NCBI GenBank assembly: GCA_050084985.1
Contig: JBITNC010000001.1
Location: 29,884,001-29,948,000, forward strand
Direction: 5' to 3'
Source of the DNA: Nageia nagi
Taxonomy: Eukaryota; Pinophyta
DNA length: 64,000 nucleotides
Shown here piece after piece: positions 1 through 10,559 of the stretch (positions are counted from its first letter, which is position 1; the number at the start of each line of letters is the position of its first letter). The translations under genes and the position numbers were made by a program. Under the pieces are notes generated by a model. It did not search any database, was not told the DNA's origin, and saw nothing but the letters and a program-made list of their open reading frames with translations.

Positions 1-340
1 AGCTCCAAAAATTGTATAAAAGGGGAGCAAATTGGATAGAAGAGAGAAGAAGGAGGATTTTGGGAAGTGTTTTAGTTTTGTTGTGATTTTCAGAGATGAG
101 AGTGTTTTGTGAATGTGAGAGGAGGTTTTGGAGGACCTTGGAGGCCTTGTAAAGTGATTCCCCCATTGATAGTAGAGAGCTTTTGAGTTGGATGTAGCCC
201 ACATTGGGTGAACCAGGATAAATTTTGCTTGTCTCTTCTTTGGTGAATGCTTTCTCTTCTCTGTGTTTACAAGTTGATTCCTGAATTTCCTTTACAAGAA
301 CTTAATTGTTTTAAGTGTGAAATGATCCATTTGGCAAGGT
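1..340 (+). repeat. Partial Copia-type LTR, promoter and downstream part
   Basis: The window opens inside what looks like a plant Copia LTR. A TATA-like element lies at 15-22, and about 195-235 there is a segment of the kind ggatgtagcccacattgg followed by gtgaaccaggataaa, which resembles the conserved stretch near the 3' end of many plant Copia LTRs. A weak PBS-like tttggcaagg lies near 330. The 5' part of the LTR is outside the window and no partner copy is visible inside it. Alternatively it could be a solo LTR or an unrelated promoter. Confidence 0.4.
15..22 (+). promoter_or_regulatory. TATA box of the partial LTR
   Basis: The sequence tataaaag is followed by a purine-rich stretch and then the putative transcribed part of the LTR. 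Position and sequence fit an LTR promoter. Activity cannot be judged. Confidence 0.3.
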
Positions 341-1700
341 TAAATTGAAATTATTTAATCTTATAGTTTATGGATCAAATATGAAGGGTATAATGGTATA
401 GGTGGAGGCAAAATCAATGGTAATGAAGAAAGTGGCAATGGAACTTATGGGATCTAATTTTCAACAACTAAAATAACACCAACACTCTCAACACACATTG
501 GATGATGTCTCATACTTTCACTTTTAACTTGCTTTATTTGATTAAGAAATTGTGTGATTTTCTTGAATCTTGCTTTCACATTCATGGGATTATCCACATA
601 ACAAATTTTGCTAAATAATGAAATACAATTATATATGATTTCATCATTTGATATGTATGGGATGATATAGATCATGACTTGCTCATAAATAACTTTAGAT
701 TGAGAGATTGAATACACCATAAATTTGAAGTTAATATGGTCAACATAACTCAATAATATTTTAGGATTACATAAGGCCAATGTAAATGAAAAATATGGAG
801 TGAAATCATTTCATATTCTTGTTCCATCAACATTTCTTATGCTTCTACCTCAATATCAACTTTTAAATCATTCATCTTTAGTTTTCATATATGTAATGTA
901 CGATTCTCATAATATTTCATGGCTATTACTTTTTGCCATAATAATATCATGTAGACATCTCCTCTATGTCTACCTATGAAATCAATTTGGAATTATGTTT
1001 GTTTAAAGACCTTTGATCCTTTTAGTGTTGAGAATTTACTTTGATTGTTATAAAAAGGAGGAAAAAGGAACCTTGAATTCAAATGAGAAAATCATTGATT
1101 AAGATTTTGTTTAAATTTTTTCTATGTTCCTTGGTTTGGGCATAAATGCAGGATAAAAATCACATATTAGCTTTTGATGATATATATCCCCTGCAAGATG
1201 ATTTATCCAACTTAGAATTGCATCTAAGTTTTATGTTGAGATGCAATGTCTAAAACCCAATTATTGAAAGTAAAATCTAGTATGATTCTAGGTGTTATGG
1301 TAGGCCAACATAAGCATAACAAGTTTATTTTATGCATTTTATCATGGTAATATGAAAATCCTAAAAAACTACATAGCCCTATCTATGTAGATATCAAGAA
1401 TATCTTCTTTAGCACATTTTTCATCAATCATATTTACCTAGATAATGCTTCAAAGCCAAATTTTTCTATATGTCAATGAGTAGCCAAAGGAAGTTTCAAG
1501 ACCCTTGAAAAGTAAATTGTTTCAATTTAGATATGGATCTATCTCCTAGATACCTTAGCTTTTTAAACCATGGTATTTATCGTATCCCTCTTCTTTTTGA
1601 TGATAAGTGAATACTTTTGCTCATTTTCATTACCATTTATGCAATTCATTTATGTTTATAAGTTCATTATGCAATATTTTTGTATTTAAACTATATTTAC
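341..1700. other. Unrecognised AT-rich sequence
   Basis: I recognise no family domain in this stretch. It may hold a decayed gag downstream of the partial LTR and, at its right end, the 3' untranslated region of Gypsy-0, but neither is supported by a motif. I looked for a 3' LTR of Gypsy-0, whose right edge should read like taggtgtctaca, and did not find one. The only notable open frame is on the minus strand at 454-810. Confidence 0.4.
454..810 (-). CDS. Unrecognised open frame, about 119 codons
   Basis: An uninterrupted minus-strand frame with no ATG at its beginning; it runs from a stop just above 810 to a stop at 454. The composition looks protein-like, with a lysine-rich helical stretch in the middle (KARFKKITQFLNQIKQ). 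I recognise no domain. The neighbouring frame upstream is also open for a short distance, so this may be the end of a frameshifted older coding sequence. It lies between the partial LTR and Gypsy-0. It may be a chance frame in AT-rich DNA. Confidence 0.2.
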   Translation of the reverse strand, partial: NDFTPYFSFTLALCNPKILLSYVDHINFKFMVYSISQSKVIYEQVMIYIIPYISNDEIIYNCISLFSKICYVDNPMNVKARFKKITQFLNQIKQVKSESMRHHPMCVESVGVILVVEN

Positions 1701-1739
1701 AATATGTAAAACATGATATAATAAATTTTAAATATAGAA

Positions 1740-2850
1740 AGGATGAAGATGTGTGATGTTTATGGGTTCACATTCTTCATTTCCTTCCATGTCAGCTAAG
1801 TGATAAGCTCATGAACTAAATTTTTCTTAATAATGTATGGTCCTAACAAATTAAGAGAAAACTTATCATGAAGTTGTCATTCCATTCATGAAGTTTGTTG
1901 ATTTTATTTAAGCACTAAATATCCTATATCAAATTCACAAAGCTTGGCCTTTTTTTCAAAAGCTTTCTTGATGCAATTTTGATAAGTTATCATATGTTCT
2001 AGTGCATGAATTCATCTCTCATCTAATAATAATAATTGATCCAATATATTTTGATGATCTTCTTTGTATGTTATATAATCTTACAAAGAAATCCATAAAG
2101 AGGGGATTTCAATTTCCAAAGGCTATATTGATTCTACCCCATAGACCAAGGAGAATGGAGTTACCCTATTAGGAGTTCTGACCCTAGTGCAATATGCCAA
2201 TAAAGCATGCATAATTCTTGCATACCAATCTATATGAGAATTATTAACTATTTTTTTAGCAAAATACTTTGAATGGTTTTCTTTGTAGTTTCATCATATC
2301 TATTACCTTAAGGATAATACGGTGTTGAACAAGATAATCCTGATATGATATCCTTTACACAAAGCTAGCACCTTATTATTTTTAAAATTATTTCCATTGT
2401 CTATCACAATTTGAGTAGGAATTCCAAAATGATATGTGATATGATATTATATGAATTCTACTATTTTTGAATCTTTAGTGGAAATCATAGGAATAAAACC
2501 AACCCATTTTGTAAAATATTTTATGGCTATGATTATAAATTTATGACCACCTAATGAGGTAGGTGACATTTAACCTATAAGGTATAATACCCACCTTGAA
2601 AATGGCCATAATGATTACATAGGTTATAGATCTTGTGATGGTTGAATATATAGATTAGCATGTTGTTAACATTTAAAATATTTATTGATGTATTCAATAC
2701 ATTCACTTTCTATTATAGGCCAATAGTATACCATGCATATTAATCATTTCATGATGGCTAGATTAGTAGAGTGTCCTCCACATATTCCATCATGTGCACA
2801 TGAGATTACAATCTATGAGTCTTCCCACTCCAAATATCTAAGTAGTATTT
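1740..2850 (-). pseudogene. Gypsy-0 integrase remnant
   Basis: Minus-strand translation gives, in order, a core with HKFIIIAIKYFTKW, the second catalytic region DNGNNFKN, a glutamate-containing DETTKKTIQSILLKK (third catalytic position), and the downstream FSLVYGVES that follows the core in Ty3/Gypsy integrases. Near 1760-1900 a C-terminal stretch containing LGPYIIKK matches the barrel region seen after the core. The first catalytic aspartate region appears mutated (WVLYLIG where WGIDLIG is usual). Stops and frame changes are frequent. No chromodomain is seen. This is the 3' end of the pol region. Confidence 0.65.
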
Positions 2851-3039
2851 CGTTGAAACCTCTATGATACAAAACATATCCTAACATGAAATAATGAAAA
2901 TCTCTTAACTTAAATGCATTTTTAGCTAATTTTGTTATTTTCATAGGTAAAACTCCATCCTTTAAGAATTTAACTAATTGAATATGCTATAAATTTTTAT
3001 CCTCTATTGTAATATCTAAGACTTCTTATCCTTCATTTT

Positions 3040-3480
3040 CCATTTCCAAGGATGATTCCATGATTTGAATTAATTTAATTTGAATAGCTCATCAATGAGA
3101 ATCTTGTGGTATTAGGGACCCAATCAATGCCATAGCATTGACAAACCTATTAGTTGATCTAGGTGTTACCTTTATTTCATATTTTTTGAATGATTGTAAT
3201 AGAGTATCTGCCAGCTTATTATAGTTTTGAAGCAATGGTTCTTTACATTTAAAAATCCCTTTAACTTGATTTACTATTAAAAATGAATCACCAAAAATTT
3301 TACTTTCTTTATTTTCAATTGTATGGCAATATTCATAGCTAATGTTAAAGCTTCATATTCAACATTATTATTTGTGCATGGAAAATTAACTTTAAAAGAA
3401 TATGGTTTTAGTACTCCTTATGGTGTAATAAATACAACATCAAATCCTCCACTTTGTTCATACTAAGAACCATCAAAGTA
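3040..3480 (-). pseudogene. Gypsy-0 second (archaeal-type) RNase H remnant
   Basis: The minus strand reads YFDGS, then NNNVEYEALTLAM, a region that keeps FGDSFLIVNQVKG, then a stretch ending in NRFVNAMALIGSL. These are the Asp, Glu, Asp and downstream positions of an RNase H fold of the YFDGS/AEYEAL/GDSQLVINQ type, separate from the RNase H that directly follows the reverse transcriptase. A second RNase H between the first one and integrase is a known hallmark of plant Tat elements. Confidence 0.65.
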
Positions 3481-3614
3481 AATTACCATATCTCATTCTT
3501 CTTTAGAATCAACAATAATTTCCATTTCATCTAGTTGGAAAATATGTTCATTTGATAATTCAATTGCAAAGGGTTTATCATCTTGCAAAGGTGATTCTAA
3601 AAGATAATAAACTA

Positions 3615-4060
3615 TGAATTATCCCTTGATAAATGTTTGATTTATGAATTTCAAATCAAATTCTATTAAATGTATAATCCACTTGGATGTCCTTTTATTT
3701 TGATAAGTTTTATTCATCATGTATGTTAAAGGATCTACTTTAGCCATCACATAAGTTGTATGGTTAAGAATGTAGTATCTAGGTTTCTTTATTGTGAAGA
3801 CTACTGCCAAACATAAATTTTACATGTATACATATCTTGTCTTATAATCAACTAGAGTTTGATCAAGATAGTACATAGCTTGTTCTTTGTTAGTTTCATT
3901 CTTTTGAGAAAGCATTATGCCTAAAGCAACTTCTATAGTTGATGAATAAAGTAAAAATGGTTCTCTTTCTCTTTGACAAATCAAAACTGGTGGTGATAAA
4001 AGATAGCATTTTATTTCTTCAAATGCTTATTTTTCCTCTTTTCCCAAGTGAAAGATGATT
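3615..4060 (-). pseudogene. Gypsy-0 reverse transcriptase-linked RNase H remnant
   Basis: A clear 63-residue stretch at 3619-3810 contains AVVFTIKKPRYYILNH, KVDPLTYMMN and SKWIIHLIEFDLKF. These correspond to the usual AVVFALKKLRHYLLGH, TDHQPLKYL and ARWQLLLQEFD segments of Ty3/Gypsy elements. Upstream, up to about 4060, the frame shows FTWEKRKNKHLKK, the beginning of this domain. The aspartate of the usual TDHQPL is shifted to VDP. Stops divide the domain. Confidence 0.7.
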
Positions 4061-4790
4061 CCCTTTTTTAACAATTTATTAAAAGGTTTCCACTTATCAA
4101 ATAATTATGATATAAAGCACCTTATGGCTTGTAACTTTCCTTGCAAACTTTGTAATTATTTTATATTTGAAGGAGGTGGCATATTTACTATAGCTTTTAT
4201 TTTTTATGGTCTATTTCAATTACTTGTCTTAACACAATAAAAACCAATAGCTTCCCTGAAGTGAATCCAAAGGTATATTTCTTTGGATTTAACCTAACAT
4301 TATGTTCTAGTAACCTATCAAGTATATTTATAAGTACCTATGGATGCTCTTCTCTAGTCGTAGATTTAGCCAATAAATCATCTACATAAACTTCCATAAT
4401 ATCATGCATGTAGTCATGAAATATATATGTCATTTCTCTTTTATAAGTTTCCCTAGCATTATTCAAAATAAAGGGCATTGCTTTGTAATAAAAAGTTCCC
4501 AAGGTATTGTAAATGTTATTTTATGTTGATCTTTTGTAGCTACTTTTATCTAATTGTAACTAGAGAATCCATACATGAGTGAAAACATTTCATGTCTAGT
4601 AGTAGCATTGCCCAAATTATCAATATTTGGAAATGAAAAATCATATTTTAGACATACTTTATTCAGTTCTCTAAAATTTATGCAAACACAAATCTTATAA
4701 TTAGGTTCCATAATTGGAATCATGTTGGAGATCCAATTAGAATAATCAATTAGTTGAATAAAATTTACCTCTAATATCATTTATAATTAT
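4060..4790 (-). pseudogene. Gypsy-0 reverse transcriptase remnant
   Basis: The minus strand keeps the N-terminal palm segment at 4550-4780 (SNWISNMIPIMEPNYKICVC then FRELNKVCLKYDFSFPNID and the MYGFSSYN region where MDGFSGYNQI is usual). Further on, the catalytic YVDDLLAKS is intact at about 4359-4390. After it comes the usual NPKKYTFGFTSGKLLVFIV. Substitutions and several stops make it inactive. Confidence 0.75.
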
Positions 4791-4972
4791 TATTTTACTA
4801 TCAATTCTATTCTAAGATACATATTTCATAACTTTTGGTTTATAGGATTAGCATCTTCCTTAAGACCTACATTGTGGCTAAGTTCAAATCCAGTCCAAGC
4901 ATATCTGCATATGACCATGCGAATAATTTTTATTTTTATTTGAGAATAGATATGAAATTTTTTATTTCATTT

Positions 4973-5254
4973 TCACTTAAGGATTTTCCTAATTGAAAAA
5001 TCTACATCAATTTTTTCTTCAATCAACATGTGGGACCCCTCTTCCAATTCGTTGGGTACTAGAATCCAATTTTTATTATCTAGATTATATACCTCATCTT
5101 TGCCTAAACTATATTCAGTTAAAGTTGTATTTATAGTAGGTTCAAATATTTGGAATATAATGTTTACATATTTAAATTCTTGTATTGTTGGATTTTTAGA
5201 AATGAGTGTAAAATCTATAGTATCTTCATTAAGCACAAAGTTTGGTGTAGACAA
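4973..5254 (-). pseudogene. Gypsy-0 linker between G-patch motif and reverse transcriptase
   Basis: A 93-codon open minus-strand frame rich in acidic residues and asparagine, with no domain I can name. It lies between the G-patch-like motif and the reverse transcriptase, in the position of the protease-RT linker of related elements. It is probably part of the same polyprotein. I could not find the DTG/DSG protease motif of Gypsy-0. Confidence 0.35.
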
Positions 5255-5517
5255 TTCTAAATCTATTGAATTTAAATGTTCAAACTATTCACTTCCAGAC
5301 TAATTGAAAGAGATTTCTACTTTTAAATTAGATATTTCTTCAATATGAACCATATTGATTGAAATAATATTAGTAAATAGATTTTCAAGTATTGATATTT
5401 TTTATTTTTTCACACTGATTGGTCATCCATTCAAAGTCCTAATTTAAATATTCATATTCTAGATTTTCTTGTTCTAACTCAACCATTCCTATAGTAGGCT
5501 CCTTTTTATTTTTTTCT

Positions 5518-5602
5518 TTATATCCTAATCTTGTTTTGTTAGTTGGTAATTGATAATAGATATCAATTTTGTATCTAGGTCCTTGATCATACCAACCTAA
5601 AC
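5518..5602 (-). pseudogene. Gypsy-0 G-patch-like motif, 3' half (cut by Gypsy-1)
   Basis: The minus strand reads LGWYDQGP followed about 20 residues later by TRLGYKEKNKKE. The preceding residues continue across the Gypsy-1 insertion at 14108-14135, where FQWKG is read, so the intact motif had the GxGLGxxxQG...GLGY shape of a G-patch. Gypsy-1 entered exactly inside this motif. G-patch domains bind RNA and are known at the end of some retroviral proteases. The function here is inferred. Confidence 0.5.
5598..5602. repeat. Target-site duplication of Gypsy-1, left copy (TAAAC)
   Basis: The five bases TAAAC immediately before the left LTR recur immediately after the right LTR at 14108-14112. This fixes both ends of Gypsy-1. 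Confidence 0.9.
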
Positions 5603-6232
5603 TATAGACATCTAAAAATGAATTATTATTTATTAAATAATTCATTTTATAGAATCAAGGATATTTATTATAAAAAGGGATCAAAATATACCCAAGGCAA
5701 TGTAATCAATGTAATGGAATGTTATATGATGTAAAGGGTGTAAAATATCAAGAAATACTTCATAAACAATGTAATGTGCAATGATCCCAAGAATCCAAGG
5801 GGATCTAGATGTTTCTATAAAAGATCAAAAGCAACGCAAATGGGGATCATGCAAGGGCATTAGAAATACCAAAAGAGATACCAAACATGCAAGATCACTC
5901 TATTCTACCAACAATGATATTTTGTAACACCACCTCTGCATATATTTGTTAAACCCATCATCTCTCTTTCACATATTTCTTATTTTGTTCATAGATCTAC
6001 TTATTACATGCAACTAACGATGTGTTATCTTAGGCTGTTGGTGGTATGTGTTTCTTATTTTGCATTATGGTAATTGATGAATGGTTTTTTTATTTCATGT
6101 TCATATGATTATGATGAAGGTACATTGATTATAATTATTTATTTGATATCATATTTCTCATATATGGTTCAATTACATATCATAGATAAATAGTATATTG
6201 ATTTATTATTTATGCATTATTTGAGGTCTACA
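5603..6232 (+). repeat. Gypsy-1 5' LTR
   Basis: It aligns over its whole length with 13488-14107. It begins tatagacatctaaa (mutated from tgtagatgtctaaa in the other copy) and ends gaggtctaca. The family LTR termini are TGTAGA...TCTACA, a 6-bp inverted repeat longer than the usual TG...CA. Confidence 0.92.
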
Positions 6233-6235
6233 TTT

Positions 6236-6252
6236 TGGTGAACCCAATTGTT
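6236..6252 (+). promoter_or_regulatory. Gypsy-1 primer binding site
   Basis: Three T residues follow the LTR end, then tggtgaacccaattg. The same site, tgatgaacccaactg, follows the 5' LTR of Gypsy-2. The TGG start and the position fit a tRNA primer site. It is not the initiator-Met site common in plant Copia elements, and I cannot name the tRNA. Confidence 0.6.
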
Positions 6253-6321
6253 TCATCATCCTTCCCTCTCAAAGAGATCTCAAAAGAATTTTGTAATAGA
6301 TCCACATCATAAATGAGGTGA

Positions 6322-7400
6322 AAATGGACCAAATGATTTAGGATATTATTAAAAAAGTGTATGATTTGCACAAAGGTATATACAATGAAGAGCTTTAGTA
6401 GTTCATCGATAGCTACAAGACTTACCAATCTTTATAATAGTAGGAGACCTCAACAAAGTGAAGAAGATTATGATGGTGTATTCACCTCACCCTTATTGTA
6501 TGAGATCTATAATTATCCCCTACCACCTAAACACAAGGCCTCAAAGTTTGAGATGTTCATTGGCAACCACCCAAAGTAGCATCTTATTATCTTTCAAGAG
6601 GAGTGCTTGTTAAAATTAGGATCAAAGGAGAAATTAATGGCCAAATTTTTCCTTAGGATTTTGAAAGGTGATGCTAGTAAATGGTTCTATAATTTTTCTA
6701 GAGGTTCAATTGATTATTTGAAGTCATTGATCAAAGCATTTATGGGAAAATATAAGCACAATATCAAAGAGCAAGGAACCATTATAGAGTTATGTGCAAT
6801 TCAATAAGGAAAAAATGAAACCCTAGAGAAGTATATTTCATGTTTTAAAAAGGTATGACAATCTATTTGAAGCAAATTATATGAAAGTGAAATTTGTGGT
6901 ATATTTTGAAATTCTATCTTTTCTATTATTAATTTGCATGCTCCAATTAAGAAGAATGTCGGATTTGGGGTATTATTGCAATAATTATTGCAAAAAAATT
7001 TTTTTACTTGAGTTAGGGGAGCTCAAGTATACATATACTTCTTACAATAAGGAAACTATAAGGACATATTCAAATAAGGAAGAAAATATAGTGCACATGG
7101 CCAATACACCTACCTCTCCACCTAAATTAACAAGATTTACTACTATAAAAGATATAAGGCATACTTTTCAAATTCAACCAAGGTTTATTATGAGGGATTT
7201 GATGAAAAAGGGGATTATTATAGCCATTAGAGAAAATAACATAGGATGATACTATTCCTATGAGAAAATTTGATGCTTATTGTAGATATTATCAATGAAA
7301 GGGTCATGCTTCAAATTTTTGTAAAGCATTAGAGGTAGCCATTTTGGATCTCATTGCAGAAGGAAAATATATTAGATTGATCAGATAGATTCAAATCAAG
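6322..7400 (+). pseudogene. Gypsy-1 gag remnant
   Basis: Open pieces at 6361-6579, 6607-6807 and 6881-7249 together give a retrotransposon Gag: SKFEMFIGNH, then KGDASKWFYNF and FMGKYKHNIKEQGTIIELC (the W-x-F and QF-like part of the Gag fold), then a proline-rich linker and, at about 7275-7330, a zinc knuckle of the type YCxxHxxxGHxxxxC reading YCRYYQ, stop, KGHASNFC. The knuckle contains an in-frame TGA at 7296-7298. Gypsy-2 has the same stop at the matching place. Gag would form the particle and pack the RNA. Confidence 0.7.
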
Positions 7401-7529
7401 GGATGATAGTGAATATAGTTTTAGTTAACAAAGAGGTTTATGTTGGGTTATGAAAAGGGAATCCAAGATATGCTCCAAATTTAGTTACCATGAAATAAGT
7501 AAGTGTCCTACCTAATCCAAAAATATATA

Positions 7530-8150
7530 GTATGATTGAGCAATTAAAAACTACTCATGATAATATTAGTTTGTATGATCTTATATCCACACATGAAACA
7601 CATAGGGAGATCTTATATGAATTTTTCAAAAAAGAAATAGTCCCTACAAATATATATCTGCTACCATGTTTTATGAAAATCATAAGTCTATCAAGGAATG
7701 TGATGCTATATCTTTTATAAATCTAAAAAGCTTATTAAGGAACTTCTTGATGAATACTTAGCTTTTTATATCACACCTATGATATATGGATGGGAAATAA
7801 AAAAGACATTAGTAGATACTGGATCAACTATTAATGTGTGTTCTCATAAGGTTTTGATCCAAATTCAATAAAAATATGTAAAAATAATTCCTTTATAAGA
7901 AGCTACATTCTAAATTAGGGCATACAATATCTCATCTAAAAAGATAGTTGGGATAGCCATAATATTGGTAACAATAGGGGTTAGGAAAATTGTAGCTAAA
8001 TTTCATTTTGTTGTTTCAAATTTGTCATATAACTTGCTATCAGGAAGACATTGTCTTCATGATATGGATGTAGTCTCCTCTACAATACATAAAAGATTAA
8101 AATTTGAATATCAAGGTGAGTTTCATACAGTGCTTGATGATCTATAATCA
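7530..8150 (+). pseudogene. Gypsy-1 aspartic protease remnant
   Basis: The catalytic segment LVDTGSTINVC is readable from about 7809, with the DTG triad intact. Downstream at 7965-8147 comes VTIGVRKIVAKFHFVV followed by YNLLSGRHCLHDMDVV, which corresponds to the second half of a retropepsin (the LGRxWLH region). The upstream 7532-7720 part is a conserved linker also present in Gypsy-2 (IEQLKTTHDNISLYDLIS there against IDQLKNTPVKISLYDFIS). Stops separate the pieces. Confidence 0.7.
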
Positions 8151-8469
8151 TATACTTTCTATAATGTAGCAAAGTTTGAAGAATTCATAATGACCTATCC
8201 CAGATATGAGATTAAACCCTTGGAAAAGGGTTCACCAATGGAAAACATAGAAAAATGAAATATGCATGGGTACTTATAAAATTGAGAATGTGGACCTATT
8301 TACCTTCATTAAAGACTTGGTATGATCCAAAATTCTATCTATGGAAGTTTTTCAACAACTTACCATCCTGCTTGAAGGCCATCCACAACATGAAAATAGT
8401 GAAGATGGAGATGGGTCTTGTTTCATCACATATATGTTATCCAATATAGAGAAATAAATAAAATATATC

Positions 8470-8673
8470 ATGGAAAATGAAATGAGTAAAATCTTTTCAT
8501 CTCCTTTTTTTCACAAGTATATGGTTGAAAATTGGAAGGGAGGAGGTTTAGGAAAATATGAGCAAGGGATGTGTTCTTTTCTTACTGATTTAAAAACACA
8601 GAAAAATAAAGATGGATTGGGTAGTGATCAAAAAATAAAGAAAATAATGAGACCTATTAATTTTTTTGAATAA
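8470..8673 (+). pseudogene. Gypsy-1 G-patch-like segment
   Basis: A 67-codon open stretch with a glycine-rich motif at residues 20-53: NWKGGGLGKYEQG, a spacer of about 15 residues, then DGLGSD. This follows the G-patch pattern (aromatic, GxGLGxxxxG, spacer, GLG). It lies between protease and reverse transcriptase. The same motif is found in Gypsy-0 (5518-5602 and 14108-14135) and Gypsy-2 (39160-39252). In betaretroviruses a G-patch follows the protease and acts in RNA binding and reverse transcription. A similar role here is inference. Confidence 0.55.
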
Positions 8674-9139
8674 TGAAATATGATTAAACTATTTGATGAT
8701 ATTGATAGAGATCTATGGATTGATAATACTATACCTCTAGAATTTGATTACTTTAGTACTGATGATGACATTTTACAGTACTTGGGGCCACATTCAAAGT
8801 TGCCTAAGTCTAATGAAAAGAGGTAAGTAAGTTATATTCTCAATAAGTATGCTTATTTTGGTTAAGAAGTAAATTTCAATGAAGTGTTTTAGGTTCAACC
8901 ATAGGATATTGAGATAAGTGACATACAAGTATTGTAAGAATTGCCCTCATTATTACATAAAAAGAATGAGCTTACATTCCCAATGGAAGAATTAGTTAAT
9001 GTCAATATTGGAAAAAGTGATGAGTAAATATTGGTTCAAGTTGGAGAAACCCCTCCCTAAACCACAATAAGAAAGGTACAAAAATAAATTCATTTAATAT
9101 CACAAAATTTTTTCTTTATATTATAATGATATGACTAGT

Positions 9140-9960
9140 TTAGATCCTTCTTTTTTTATGCATAATCTACCACTTAAAGAGGGATCTAAGCTAATTAAAT
9201 AGAAACCAAGAAACATGCATCCTTCCAAATATTTGTTAGTAAAAAAATAAATAGGAAGTATTTGAATGCTAGGTTTATTAGACCAATTTATTATTCATAT
9301 TGGATGGATAACATTATTCCTATCAAAAAACCAAATGGGGAAATAAGGGTTTGCATTGATTTCTATGATATTAACAATGCTTATCCAAAATATGATTTCA
9401 TATTATCTAACATTGATATTATTATAGATAGTATTGTTGGCCATGATTCTTTCTCTTTCATGGATGGATTTTCTAGACATAATCAAATACTAATCAATCT
9501 GGTTGACCAACATAAGACTTCTTTCACTATACCATGGGGAAATGTTTGTTGGTAGGTTATACCTTTGGGATTGAAAAATGCAAGTGCTATTACCAAAGGG
9601 ATATGGTATCAATGTTCTATGAGCACATCCATAAATCAGTAGAGGTGTATGTTGATGGCATTTTGGTAAAGTCAAATCAAGGACAAGATCATCTAGAGCT
9701 ACTTGAAGAGGTGTTCCAAAGTATAAAAAGGTACAAGCTTAGACTTAAACCTTAAAAATATGCTTTTGGTGTCACTTCAAAAAATTTGCTTGATTTTATG
9801 GTTTCTAAAAGAGGAATTGAGATAGATCCCAAAAAATTGAATGCCATAATAAGCATGCCTCCCCAAAAGAATCTCAAGTAATGAAGGATTCTCCAAGGTA
9901 AGATAAATTTGATAAGAAGGTCCATTTTCCAACTTCAGATAAATGTAGGCCCTTTACATA
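9140..9960 (+). pseudogene. Gypsy-1 reverse transcriptase remnant
   Basis: Ordered motifs: LPLKEGSKLIKQKPRNMHP, YYSYWMDNIIPIKKPNGEIR, VCIDFYDINNAYPKYDF, FMDGFSRHNQI, TSFTIPWGNVCW, then in the next frame the catalytic box YVDGILVKSNQGQDHLE followed by RYKLRLKP and YAFGVTS. The second catalytic aspartate is replaced by glycine (YVDD to YVDG), so the enzyme would be dead apart from its stops and frameshifts. Confidence 0.8.
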
Positions 9961-10019
9961 CTTGTTCAAAAATGATGTTAAATTTGCATGGGATAAAAAA
10001 TTTCAAAATACTTTTGAAT

Positions 10020-10420
10020 ACATTAAATATTACTTATTGAATCCCCCTATCCTAGTGCCTATATAATTTTTAAAACTAGCTTATTTATGTATATAAACCA
10101 TATTGTATGCCTTGGGGGCAATGTTATGTAAAATGAATGATGAAAAGAGAGAAAGGGAAATTTACTACCATTAGCAAAAATTGTATTGATTACAAAACTA
10201 GATATACTCTAATGGAAAAGCTTTGCTATGGTATTGTTTTTGCTACAAAAAAATTGAGGTACTATCTTTTCTATTGCACTACATTTGTTGTTAGCCTAGT
10301 TAACCCATTGAAATATCTTGTGGTGAATCAACACTTATCAGGAAGGGTAGAAAAATGGATAATGTTATTACAAGAATTTGATATTAATGTGATAAAGAAA
10401 AAATTCATGAAAGGGTAGGC
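10020..10420 (+). pseudogene. Gypsy-1 reverse transcriptase-linked RNase H remnant
   Basis: The 93-codon piece at 10137-10418 keeps YTLMEKLCYGIVFATKKLRY, YLFYCTTFVVSLVNPLKYLV and LSGRVEKWIMLLQEFDINV. These match the end of the Ty3/Gypsy RT/RNase H module (TDHQPLKYLL...GRLARWxLLLQEF). The aspartate of the usual TDH is missing (SLVNPLK). The same substitution occurs in Gypsy-2, so in this family this RNase H copy may already have been degenerate when the elements moved. Confidence 0.75.
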
Positions 10421-10559
10421 CATCCTAGACTTGATCATAGAATTTTTCAAAATTATGGAGTAGTGATTCATGAAGAATTTCAAGAAGAATATGAGGATTA
10501 TGCACATGATTGACAACATGTATACCTAACTAAATTTTGTCAATGGCATGATTTCAATG

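Noticed and set aside
5028-5303. 91-codon plus-strand frame over Gypsy-0
   Set aside because: It is the mirror of the minus-strand linker at 4973-5254, which lies in element order with its neighbours.
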